Assembly: GCA_937871685.1 (NCBI GenBank)
Contig: CALMOL010000519.1
Coordinates: forward strand, 1-14,819
Reading direction: 5' to 3'
DNA length: 14,819 nucleotides
From: an uncultured Verrucomicrobiota bacterium
GTDB lineage: Bacteria > Verrucomicrobiota > Verrucomicrobiia > Chthoniobacterales > SZAS-18
Shown in pieces: positions 7,388 to 14,289 of the stretch (its first letter is position 1; each line of letters begins with the position of its first letter). The notes under the pieces were generated by a model that had not been told where the DNA came from, searched no databases, and worked only from the letters and a program-made list of their open reading frames with translations. The position numbers and the translations under genes are program-made.

Positions 7388-8591
7388 ATGGCGATGAAAC
7401 CAAAGCCAGGCAGCGAGGCGATTTTCAGCAGTCGCGTCGCACAACCACCCCGGGCGAGAAACGCGGCCGCTGAGATTGCCAGCATCCCACCGGATTATCC
7501 GGCGCTCCTCGCTGCGGTTACACCGTTTTTCAGGAGAGTTGAGCGAGGAACGCTCTGGGAGACGGGTAGCGCGGGCGGGGCGCTCGCGCTACCCGTTTCC
7601 TCCTGCATTCGCTCAACCCCACTGAAAACTGGTGTAAGGCGCGCGCGCACCTTGCGGCCAGCGGGGAGATGCTTCGGCTTTACTGGGACATCGGGGAGCT
7701 GATCCTCGGCCGGCAGGCCGGCGAAGGGTGGGGGACGAAGGTGGTGGAGCGGCTTTCGGCTGATCTGCGCCGCGAGTTTCCGGAGCACCAAGGATCCTCG
7801 CCGCGGAACCTCAAATACATGCGGGCGTTCGCGGCGGCGTGGCCGGATCCCGCATTTGTGCAGCAGCCCGCTGCACAATTGCCTTGGTTTCATCATTGCC
7901 TGCTTCTCGACAAGCTTTTCACGGCCGAGAAACGGCTCTGGTATGCGGCGAAGGCCGTGGAGCATGGATGGTCGCGGGATGTGTTGGCGCTTCAGATTGG
8001 GTCGGGGCTGCACGAACGGCAGGGGAAGGCGGTCACGAACTTTGCCCAGACGCTTCCGTCGCCGCAGTCGGACCTCGCGCAGCAGATCACCGAGGACCCT
8101 TACCTATTTGATTTCCTCGAACTTCGCGATGACGCCAACGAGCGCGCGGTGGAGCGGGGCCTGATGGAGCACGTCGAGAAGTTCCTGCTGGAACTCGGGG
8201 CTGGCTTCGCGCTGGTCGGGCGGCAGGTGCACCTCGAAGTCGGGGGGCAGGACTTCTACCTGGATCTGCTCTTCTACCACCTGCATCTGCGCTGTTTCCT
8301 CGTGGTGGACCTGAAGAACCGGGACTTCACGCCGGAGGCGGCCGGGAAGATGAATTTCTACCTTTCCGCGGTGGATGACATCATGCGGCATCCCGGCGAT
8401 CAGTCTTCGATCGGGTTGATCCTCTGTCGGTCGAAAAACCGCGCCGTAGCCGAGTATGCCTTGCAGGATATTCGGAAGCCGGTGGGCGTCCGATTATAAC
8501 CCGCCTTGTCGAAACGTTACCGGCGTCCCTGAAAGACGCCGTGCCCAGCGTGGAGGAACTGGAGGCTGGGTTGAACGAAGGAAGCGGTTGA
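7388..8591 (+). pseudogene. DUF1016 / YhcG-type PDDEXK nuclease gene, disrupted by a palindromic element and a frameshift
   Basis: The body, an open frame from ATG 7669 to a TAA at 8497-8499, is clearly DUF1016: LRLYWDIGELIL, VVERLSADLRREFP, SPRNLKYMRAF, then the PDDEXK core VGGQDFYLDLLFYH (D199), VDLKNRDF (D214, K216) and GKMNFYLSAVDD, and SIGLILCRSKN near the end. The usual N-terminus is absent from that frame but lies upstream in another: IPPDYPALLAAV at 7484-7519 is the characteristic start. The two parts are separated by the element at 7518-7637. Removing 116 bases between TA dinucleotides rejoins them in frame as ...LLAAVKARA.... The rejoined segment is still about seven residues short of the family as I remember it. 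At the other end the frame shifts after KPVGV; the +2 frame continues as TRLVETLPASLKDAVPSV to a TGA at 8589-8591, matching the family tail. The start at 7388 is a guess. A truncated protein from 7669 could still be made. Confidence 0.85.
7518..7637. repeat. Short palindromic MITE-like element, copy B, inserted in the DUF1016 gene
   Basis: Ends are TTACACC and GGTGTAA. The outer arms are long and well matched (left ...TTTTTCAGGAGAGTTGAGCGA; right, reverse-complemented, ...GTTTTCAGTGGGGTTGAGCGA). A central dyad, ACGGGTAGCGCGGGCG with its near-perfect complement, lies at 7562-7596. The whole 120 bp can fold into a nested hairpin. It is homologous to copy A (2165-2281). With a TA target duplication, the mobile part is 7521-7634. 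Confidence 0.8.
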
Positions 8592-9732
8592 TGCTTGTTC
8601 ACCGCGAAGCTTCTCCTTCTACAGTGCGGCGCACCCCTGAAGGGACCGAGGGAGCGAAGTCGTGCCGCGGTGGGTCCCGTGCCGTGTCTTGGGCGTTCGC
8701 GCTTGTGCTCTCGTAGGCGCAACAGCCAGAACTGACCGCGCGCAAGACTCCGGCGCTCATGCGGAAGACCGAATTGGTCTTACTAGAAGACTCCAACGGT
8801 CTTACGGAAGACCGTTTGGCTCATGCGGAAGATCAAAACGGTCTTCGGGAAGACCAAACTGGTCATGCGACAGACCCTCAAGCGCCTTGCGGAAGAGCCG
8901 AATGGTCATGCGGCAGAGGGGCGCGGTCATGCGCATGACCAAATTGGTCATGCGACGACCCAAACGGTCATGCGGATGACCAAACCACTCATGCGCATGA
9001 GCAAAATGCTCATGCGGCAGACCCAATTGGTCATGCGCATGACCCGAATGCTCTACCAAAGACCAAACTGGTCATGCGGAAGAACAGTTTGGTCATGCGG
9101 AAGACCGAAATGGTGATGCGCATGACCAATTTGGTCATGCGCATGACCCGCGCCCTCTGCCAAAACGGCAGTCGGAGCCGTGATTAGGGTCCGCAAGTGG
9201 TCGCCGCTTCTGGACAACAGCGTCGCAGCAAAGAAACTGACCCTCGCTTGGGTTGAAAGGCTCTCAAGGCGCGCTTGGAAGAACGCGACAGCGCAGGTCG
9301 AAGGCACTTGAGGGGAAAGCGAGTGGAACGTCTTCGCAACAGCATCGGGGAAGGGCCAGAGCGTTTTCTCGCACGTGGATCGGCTGATACTTGGGCTGAT
9401 CGACCCTTGAGCATGGCTGAACCGCGCTGGATGCCAGCCGGGCGGCTCATCGCTGCGTATAATTACGATCACGAAACGGCTTGCGGAGTCGATTCTCAAC
9501 CCGCGTCAGCACGTCGGAGATACGTATTAATACGAGCCGGAAACTTCTTTTTTGAGTCTGAAGTTTACGGAAGTTCTAGGCAAGAAGGCACTTCCCTTCA
9601 GAGAAACAGCTCCTCACGCCTCTTAGTCGCCCACCGATTTCCTTACCTCGGGATCCTGTGCTTCGCCTCGTTGGCGTGGTCGGCTGCGACGCAATTGCCC
9701 ACCGAAATTAACCCCTTGGAAAACTCCCACCC
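8592..9732. other. 1.1-kb region without a recognisable gene (array plus flanks)
   Basis: Apart from the 21-bp array I can support no coding sequence. Frames here lack recognisable motifs, change composition along their length and run through the array. A plus-strand frame around 9190-9420 (KWSPLLDNSVAAKKLTLAWV, then WNVFATASGKGQSVFSHV) is interrupted by two stops and might be decayed coding DNA; I do not recognise it. A perfect 12-bp palindrome, CGTATTAATACG, sits at 9523-9534 in an AT-rich patch. Two short inverted repeats follow: AAACTTC/GAAGTTT at 9541-9566 and GGAAGT/ACTTCC at 9569-9595. These could be regulatory sites for the gene at 9733, but nothing proves it. Confidence 0.5.
8756..9170. 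repeat. Tandem array of about 19-20 degenerate 21-bp units built from overlapping dyads
   Basis: The anchor TCATGCG, or a variant of it, recurs at (position of the A) 8759, 8780, 8802, 8823, 8844, 8865, 8887, 8908, 8929, 8950, 8970, 8991, 9012, 9033, 9054, 9074, 9095, 9116 and 9137. Fourteen of the 18 intervals are exactly 21 and the rest are 20 or 22. The approximate consensus unit is GGTCATGCGGAAGACCAAAYT. Many units are self-complementary: GGTCATGCGCATGACC (8925-8940 and 9133-9148) is a perfect palindrome, and GACCAAATTGGTC (8937-8949) is nearly one. There are no unique spacers, so it is not CRISPR. No single frame spans it: the 20- and 22-base units shift frame. The function is unknown. 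Confidence 0.9.
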
Positions 9733-10287
9733 ATGAAAACGTTCATCCTCCGCCGTCTTGGTCTTCTTCTTGGCCTGATCGTCGGGATCACCGCGGGCGC
9801 GGTTCGCGAGGCCGCCGGGGCGGCGGTCGATTCCTCGGGCGAACTCCTTTCCGCCGAGTTGCCGGCCGGAATCACCATCATGTCAGCCCCCATTCGCGTG
9901 CTCGCCCCCGCGATGCAGTCGGCGATCCGCAAGAATTTCGACAAGACGGTGGCGATCTACCGCACGGCATTTCTTTCGCGTCTGCGCCGCGACACGAGGC
10001 GCCAAGTGACCCAGGAAACGATTTGCGATGACTTCGTGGTGCTCACCCGCGCGGCCCTCGAGGCGGCGCCCAAACTGGCCCGCGCAATCGTCGAGGAGGC
10101 CACCCGGCTCGCCCCCCAATGCGCGCGGGAGTTTTACAACCTTCTTGGCGAGGGTGGCGAGGGCGGCTCGCTTCCGGCCTTTGGGACGGGCTACGTTCTG
10201 CCAGGCTTCGCCGGCGCGCCCGGCTTCTCCGGGTCAAATCCCGGCGGCGGCATGTTCGTGCCCGTTACGCCGATCGGTAACCGGTAG
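9733..10287 (+). CDS. Secreted protein of unknown function
   Basis: A 184-residue protein with a clear export signal (MKTFILRR then LGLLLGLIVGITAGAV; likely cleavage near residue 30 after AAGA). The middle is alpha-helical in character and carries a pattern that reads like one or two units of an Ala-rich helical repeat: VVLTRAALEAAPKLARAIVE then EATRLAPQCAREF. The C-terminus is Gly/Pro-rich and probably flexible (GEGGEGGS, PGFAGAPGFSGSNPGGGMF). Two Cys residues (in ETICDDF and APQCARE) could form a disulphide after export. No catalytic motif is seen. There is no Shine-Dalgarno sequence before the ATG; the start was chosen from the signal peptide. It converges on the next gene, 126 bases away. 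Confidence 0.8.
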   Translation: MKTFILRRLGLLLGLIVGITAGAVREAAGAAVDSSGELLSAELPAGITIMSAPIRVLAPAMQSAIRKNFDKTVAIYRTAFLSRLRRDTRRQVTQETICDDFVVLTRAALEAAPKLARAIVEEATRLAPQCAREFYNLLGEGGEGGSLPAFGTGYVLPGFAGAPGFSGSNPGGGMFVPVTPIGNR

Positions 10288-10374
10288 GCGGTATTTCGGC
10301 TGATGCCTCCAACCCTGGCGACTTACGCGGCCGCACGAGTTTTCTAGAATCGCTCGCGCCGTCACGGTCCAAGC

Positions 10375-10415
10375 AGGAGGATAGCCAATCACTCGCTCCG
10401 GGTGGCTTCGCTCCT
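10375..10415. terminator. Imperfect hairpin at the convergent junction, possible terminator
   Basis: AGGAG (10375-10379) pairs with CTCCT (10411-10415), and AGCCA (10383-10387) with TGGCT (10403-10407), around a 3-by-3 internal loop and a 15-base apical loop. It overlaps the stop codon of the minus-strand gene and lies about 88 bases past the plus-strand stop. There is no T run. The rest of the 10288-10413 gap shows nothing else. Confidence 0.22.
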
Positions 10416-11283
10416 ACTTTGCGAGATCGGCCTCTTTCTCCGGCGTGAGTGGCGCACGGGGGCTCTCCACGGCCAGATCCGTCCGTCCGGTCGTCTGGAG
10501 GCTGATGAAGTCGTTGTAAAGGCGCGTCTCAAGCGGGGTGCCATCCGGCTTGCGCGTGGTGGCCAAGAACTGGTCGCGGGCGATGCCGCCGTCCGTCGGG
10601 TCCTTGATCACCGGGCAAATCGCGTAGCGGAGCGAGTCGTTCAGCGGCCGGGTGGTCTGCGTGACGTAGCCCTTCTGGGTCAGCTTCTCGATGTCGCCCA
10701 CGGAGGTGATAATGGGCGTCCCGTCGAGATCGCGTCCGTTCTTCCGCGCGAGATCGTCGAGGGTCTTGATGCCGTCGGAAGTTCCCGTGGCCTTGGTGGT
10801 GAAGCTCACCCAAACGTGCAGCCAAAGGCCGAGCGGGTTGTGAGAGAAGTAGCCGTTGCGCATGTCCAGAAGGACGGACTGGCGGGTGGCGCCGAGCCCG
10901 ACCGGGTCGGTGCCGCGGCGCGGGAAGACGTATTCCTTGTAGGTGTCGGCAATCTGGCGCGCGTTTTGACCGGCCGAGGTGGCGGGGAAGGAGTCGGCGC
11001 TCAGTCCTCCGAGCACGGTGAAATACCAGCCCTTGCCGCTGTGGTCGTAGGCCGGCAGCGTGAGCAGCGCGCGCACGTTACGCTGGTAGCCGAAGTTCGG
11101 CGTATCCGTGGCGGCGATGGGCCCGGGCTGCATGCGGCCGCCGATGGCAGCCGGGTTGACGCCATTTTGGATGTAATAGGCGTCGGTGAAGTCGAAAAGA
11201 CGGTCCTTGATGTCGGCCTGGAGGAAAGCGGGCATGCCCAAGAGGGCAAGCACGCCGAGAGAGCGGAGCAGAAAGTTTTTCAC
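10414..11283 (-). CDS. Secreted protein of unknown function
   Basis: A 289-residue protein when started at the GTG at 11283, where a textbook signal peptide begins (MKNFLLRSLGVLALLGMPAF, cleavage after LQA). An upstream GTG at 11301 would add six residues that weaken the signal. After cleavage the protein begins DIKDRLFDFTDAYYIQNGVN. It has no Cys outside one ICPVIKDP segment, no transmembrane helix and no catalytic motif that I recognise. Several aromatic-rich beta-like segments are present (GKGWYFTVLGGLS, LGLWLHVWVSFTTKA). The C-terminus is charged (PRAPLTPEKEADLAK). Codon use and base composition match the rest of the high-GC backbone. It is divergent from the FG-GAP gene. Confidence 0.85.
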   Translation of the reverse strand: MKNFLLRSLGVLALLGMPAFLQADIKDRLFDFTDAYYIQNGVNPAAIGGRMQPGPIAATDTPNFGYQRNVRALLTLPAYDHSGKGWYFTVLGGLSADSFPATSAGQNARQIADTYKEYVFPRRGTDPVGLGATRQSVLLDMRNGYFSHNPLGLWLHVWVSFTTKATGTSDGIKTLDDLARKNGRDLDGTPIITSVGDIEKLTQKGYVTQTTRPLNDSLRYAICPVIKDPTDGGIARDQFLATTRKPDGTPLETRLYNDFISLQTTGRTDLAVESPRAPLTPEKEADLAK

Positions 11284-11588
11284 GGCGGGGAAAATTAGCA
11301 CGCGGGGCGCCCGCCGGGCCGCGGAATGGTAACGCCGCTGTTACTTTGCCGGGTGCGTTGGACGCTGTAGCCGGTGCCACGAGGGGAGGGGGCGGGGAAA
11401 AGTGAGAGTCCGGTTGGCATCGCGGCTTCTGGAATCGCCCTTTTTTATCGGCTGGTCTGAGGAGCCTTCGTCGCCCGACGATCGGCGCACGGCTAACACG
11501 AGAACGATCAGCGCTTCCTGGGAGACCGACCGGACCTGGACAGGCTGGACGCTTGCCCGCGGTCTGGCTGGGTGCCAGCCTCGTTAAA
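11284..11588. other. Divergent intergenic region between the two secreted-protein genes
   Basis: These 305 bases must hold the promoters for both neighbours. Visible structures are small: GTAAC/GTTAC around a 6-base loop near 11328-11343, and GGCTG/CAGCC (11566-11580, 5-base loop) ending 8 bases before the ATG at 11589, where it could affect translation initiation. I cannot assign promoter boxes with confidence, and no open frame here has coding character. Confidence 0.4.
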
Positions 11589-12803
11589 ATGATGTTCCAG
11601 AACGCCGGTGGCTTCTCTCTTCTGCTCGCGGCCGCCTTCGCGGTGCCGGCGCTGGCCGATCCGCCCAGGACCAAGACCGTTTACCTGACCCCGATCAGCG
11701 GAAGCCAGTATCTCACGGCGGAGTTCCAGCGCGCGGCGGGGGCGACGATCTCCTACCAAGTCTCATCCGACCTCGCCACCTGGCTGGCGCCTGGCACGGG
11801 CGGCGCGCCCGGCGTGGTGGAGACGATTTCGCCCGGGGACAGCCTGACGACGATCGCCCGGCTGGACCGGTCGGTGAGCGCCGCCGGCAAATACTTCCTG
11901 CGAGCGGTGGGCCAAAACGCCGTGCGGCGCGTGCCGCTGGACTTCGACGGCGATGGCCGCACGGACTGCGTGGTCGTGCGGGAGGCGACGGGCGGCGCCG
12001 CCACTTGGTTCATCGCCTACAGCGGCGGCGGATCGGCCACGATTGCCTTCGGCCTCGGCACCGACTACTACGTCCCGGCGGACTACGACGGGGACGGCAA
12101 GTGCGATGTCGCAGTGTGGCGCCCCGCCACCGGACAATTCCTGATCCAGCTCAGCTCCGGGGGAACCAGGACCGTCAACCTCGGCGCGGCCGGCGACGAG
12201 CCCACGGTCGTCGGCGACTACGATGGCGACGGCAAAGCCGACGTGGCGGTCTTCCGCGCCGCCGCAAGTCCCACCGGCACCCCGCGCTTGCTCTCCATCG
12301 GGAGCTTGAACAACCCTGGCGGCACGACGACCGACGTGCCGTTCTTCCAGACGGGCGACAATTTTTTCCCTGCCCCCGGTGACTACGACGGCGACGGAAA
12401 AGCGGACTTTTGCCTTCAGGGCAACGGCGCTTTCAATCTGCGCCGGTCTTCCGACGGCGGCACGGAATCGGTGCCCTTCGGCACCGCGGCCGATCTCATC
12501 GTGAAGGGCGACTACGATGGCGACGGGCGGTCGGACTTCATCATCGCGCAGTCCGGCGGCGCAAACTTTCAGTGGCTGATTCGCCAGCGCGACGGCGCCA
12601 CCGTCGGGCCGATTTCCTTCGGCTCTGTCGCTACCGACATCCTTGTCCCGGGCGACTACGATGGCGACGGCAAAATGGACCTCGCCGTCTGGAATTCGAG
12701 CACCGCGGTCTTCACCGTGCGCCGCTCCAGCGACGGCCAGCAGATGACCTTCGCGTGGGGCGCGCCCGGCGACTATCCGGTGGCAAACTTCCAGGTGCAC
12801 TGA
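11589..12803 (+). CDS. Secreted FG-GAP/VCBS-repeat beta-propeller protein
   Basis: A 404-residue protein with a signal peptide (MMFQNAGGFSLLLAAAFAVP, cleavage after ALA at 23). Residues about 30-108 form a small beta domain with the SSDLATWLAPG pattern common near the N-terminus of verrucomicrobial exported proteins. Then come six calcium-loop motifs of the type D-x-D-G-D-G-x-x-D, beginning at residues 118, 165, 210, 265, 308 and 356. The last segment, WGAPGDYPVANFQVH, resembles a repeat without the calcium loop and probably closes the propeller, giving seven blades. Such domains bind calcium and mediate adhesion or protein contacts outside the cell; no enzymatic domain is attached. ATG at 11589 or 11592 would both work; an earlier ATG at 11553 lies before the signal peptide and is rejected. 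A hairpin follows the stop. Confidence 0.92.
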   Translation: MMFQNAGGFSLLLAAAFAVPALADPPRTKTVYLTPISGSQYLTAEFQRAAGATISYQVSSDLATWLAPGTGGAPGVVETISPGDSLTTIARLDRSVSAAGKYFLRAVGQNAVRRVPLDFDGDGRTDCVVVREATGGAATWFIAYSGGGSATIAFGLGTDYYVPADYDGDGKCDVAVWRPATGQFLIQLSSGGTRTVNLGAAGDEPTVVGDYDGDGKADVAVFRAAASPTGTPRLLSIGSLNNPGGTTTDVPFFQTGDNFFPAPGDYDGDGKADFCLQGNGAFNLRRSSDGGTESVPFGTAADLIVKGDYDGDGRSDFIIAQSGGANFQWLIRQRDGATVGPISFGSVATDILVPGDYDGDGKMDLAVWNSSTAVFTVRRSSDGQQMTFAWGAPGDYPVANFQVH

Positions 12804-12808
12804 ACGCC

Positions 12809-12831
12809 GCGGTCGTTTCGTCAACGGCCGC
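12809..12831 (+). terminator. Hairpin immediately after the propeller gene
   Basis: A 9-bp stem with one G-U pair (GCGGTCGTT at 12809-12817, AACGGCCGC at 12823-12831) and a 5-base loop, starting 5 bases after the stop. There is no T tract afterwards, so termination is likely but not certain. Confidence 0.45.
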
Positions 12832-13074
12832 AGGGTGGGAGGGCGAAATGCCGCAGGGCGCGGTTCGGTAGGACAAGCATCCCGCTGCATGTCTCGCCGG
12901 AAGGGGTGACCGAGGGGAAACTCGCCCGGTTCTTCGTGGCCTTCGTGGCTTCTTCCTCTCTGGCAGGAAGGTGAACCGGCTTGCGGCGGAGGTCGATGGC
13001 CCAGTCGGGTAGAACCCGCGGGAGGAGAGATTGCGCAGGATTCGTGGAATGCGTCTCGGCGGAGACTTGGTAGG
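12832..13074. repeat. Intergenic stretch with dispersed-repeat-like fragments
   Basis: No gene is visible. CGGTAGGACAAGCATCCCGC (12865-12884) resembles, from memory, a dispersed repeat of Verrucomicrobiota and Planctomycetota whose reverse frame reads RDACPT; that peptide is encoded here on the minus strand. At 12932-12949 a perfect 9-bp tandem duplication, CTTCGTGGC twice, is followed by TTCTTCC, another motif I associate with intergenic DNA in these groups. The stretch ends with GGAGA (13061-13065), nine bases before the next ATG, which is the clearest Shine-Dalgarno sequence in the window. Confidence 0.4.
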
Positions 13075-14289
13075 ATGCGCGCCTTGAACGTGTCCACGCC
13101 GCTCGAATCGCTCCTGCCAGTCCGCCGTTGGCCGCGCTGGAAGGCTGGGCTGCTGGTGGCGGGGGTTTGGATGACCATCGCCCTGCTCAGCGGCCTCCAG
13201 ACGTATTACATCTACGTGGACATGGATGATCCGAGGTGGAAGCCGGATCTGATCAAGGACTTGCTCTGGGCCATGCGGCCGGCGCTCACCTGGGCGCTGC
13301 TCACGCCGGCGGCGTGGTGGCTGGTGCGGCGCTATCCGCCCACGCGGCCGCGCGAGTTTTTCGCGGCGCAGCTTCTCGGGCTGGCGGCGGGCGTGGTGGT
13401 GCAAACCGCCGGCCGGGCGATCGCGATGCACCTCTTGAACGAGCCGGAGTCGCTGAATACCTTCGGCGGGCGCTTCGGCATGAGCCTGCGGGGCGGTTTT
13501 ACCACGAACATCATCTCCTACGTGATGCTGGTCGGGGTGCTGCTCACGGTGGAAACGTTTCGCCGGCTTTCGGCGGAGCGGGAGCGTTCGGCGCAGTTGC
13601 AATTCGAGGCGGTGCGCGCGCGTCTGGCCGGCCTTCAGTCGCAGCTCCAGCCGCACTTCCTTTTCAACACGCTCCACGCGATCTCCTCGCTGGTCACGGA
13701 ATCGCCGACGCGCGCGGTGGAGATGATCGCGCGCCTGGGGGAACTGCTGCGGGAGTCGCTCCAGCGCGGGGAGCGCGGGGAGGTGGCGCTGCAGGAGGAA
13801 TTGGAATTCGCGGAGCGCTACCTGGCCATCGAGCAAGTGCGCTTCGGCGAGCGGCTGCACGTCGAGTGGAGCGTGGCGCCGCAGGCGCGGGACGTGCTGG
13901 TGCCGCCGTTCTTCCTCCAGCCGCTCGTGGAGAACGCGGTCCAGCACGGCATCGCGCGCTCGGGGCGGCCGGGGCGGGTGGACATCCGCGCGGTGCTGGC
14001 CGAGGACGCGGCGCGGCTGCGCGTGGAAGTGATGAACACGGGCCCGGTGGACGAGGCGCCCCGGCGCGGCGGGCTGGGGCTCTCGCTGGCGAACCTGCGC
14101 GCGCGGCTGGAGGCGATCTACGGGGCGGGGACCCACGAGGTCTCGCTCACGCTGCGCCCGGAAACGGGCGGCTCGAGCGCGGTGATCTCGCTGCCGGCGC
14201 GCCGCGCGCAGGAGACGGACACCCCGGTGCCGCGGTCCGCCTCGGGCCCGGCGCCGCTCCCGGCGGAGGCCGCCTCGCGCCCATGCTGA
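13075..14289 (+). CDS. LytS/YehU-type sensor histidine kinase (His_kinase family)
   Basis: A 404-residue inner-membrane kinase. Four hydrophobic segments (about residues 24-42, 68-84, 96-116 and 145-161) form the sensor part, with no recognisable ligand domain. A short coiled linker (RRLSAERERSAQLQFEAVRA) leads to the His_kinase domain, with H194 in QLQPHFLFNTLHAISSL as the expected phosphorylation site. The ATP-binding domain has the N box PLVENAVQHG (N287) and a G box GGLGLSLANLRARLEAIYG. This domain order is that of kinases paired with LytTR regulators. A Pro/Ala-rich tail of about 30 residues follows the catalytic domain. The start at 13075 is supported by GGAGA nine bases upstream. The end overlaps the next gene by 7 bases, so the two are translationally coupled. 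The signal sensed cannot be deduced. Confidence 0.95.
   Translation: MRALNVSTPLESLLPVRRWPRWKAGLLVAGVWMTIALLSGLQTYYIYVDMDDPRWKPDLIKDLLWAMRPALTWALLTPAAWWLVRRYPPTRPREFFAAQLLGLAAGVVVQTAGRAIAMHLLNEPESLNTFGGRFGMSLRGGFTTNIISYVMLVGVLLTVETFRRLSAERERSAQLQFEAVRARLAGLQSQLQPHFLFNTLHAISSLVTESPTRAVEMIARLGELLRESLQRGERGEVALQEELEFAERYLAIEQVRFGERLHVEWSVAPQARDVLVPPFFLQPLVENAVQHGIARSGRPGRVDIRAVLAEDAARLRVEVMNTGPVDEAPRRGGLGLSLANLRARLEAIYGAGTHEVSLTLRPETGGSSAVISLPARRAQETDTPVPRSASGPAPLPAEAASRPC

Noticed and set aside
8802..9116. A protein encoded by the 21-bp array (His-rich on one strand, Met/Arg/Lys-rich on the other)
   Set aside because: The 20- and 22-bp units shift the frame, so no single frame keeps the 7-residue repeat. 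Openness on both strands follows from the repeat composition.
8756..9170. CRISPR array
   Set aside because: The units abut with no unique spacers, the period of 21 bp is too short, the units are degenerate and there are no cas genes.
9053..9499. A 148-codon minus-strand frame partly within the array
   Set aside because: One end is translated 21-bp repeat and the rest has no motif or initiation signal.
9275..9736. A 153-codon plus-strand frame before the secreted-protein gene
   Set aside because: There is no recognisable motif, its composition changes along its length, and it runs into the start of the well-supported gene at 9733.
11763..14136. Long minus-strand frames under the propeller and kinase genes
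   Set aside because: They are shadow frames, Arg/Pro/Ala-rich and without domains; the sense frames are conserved proteins.
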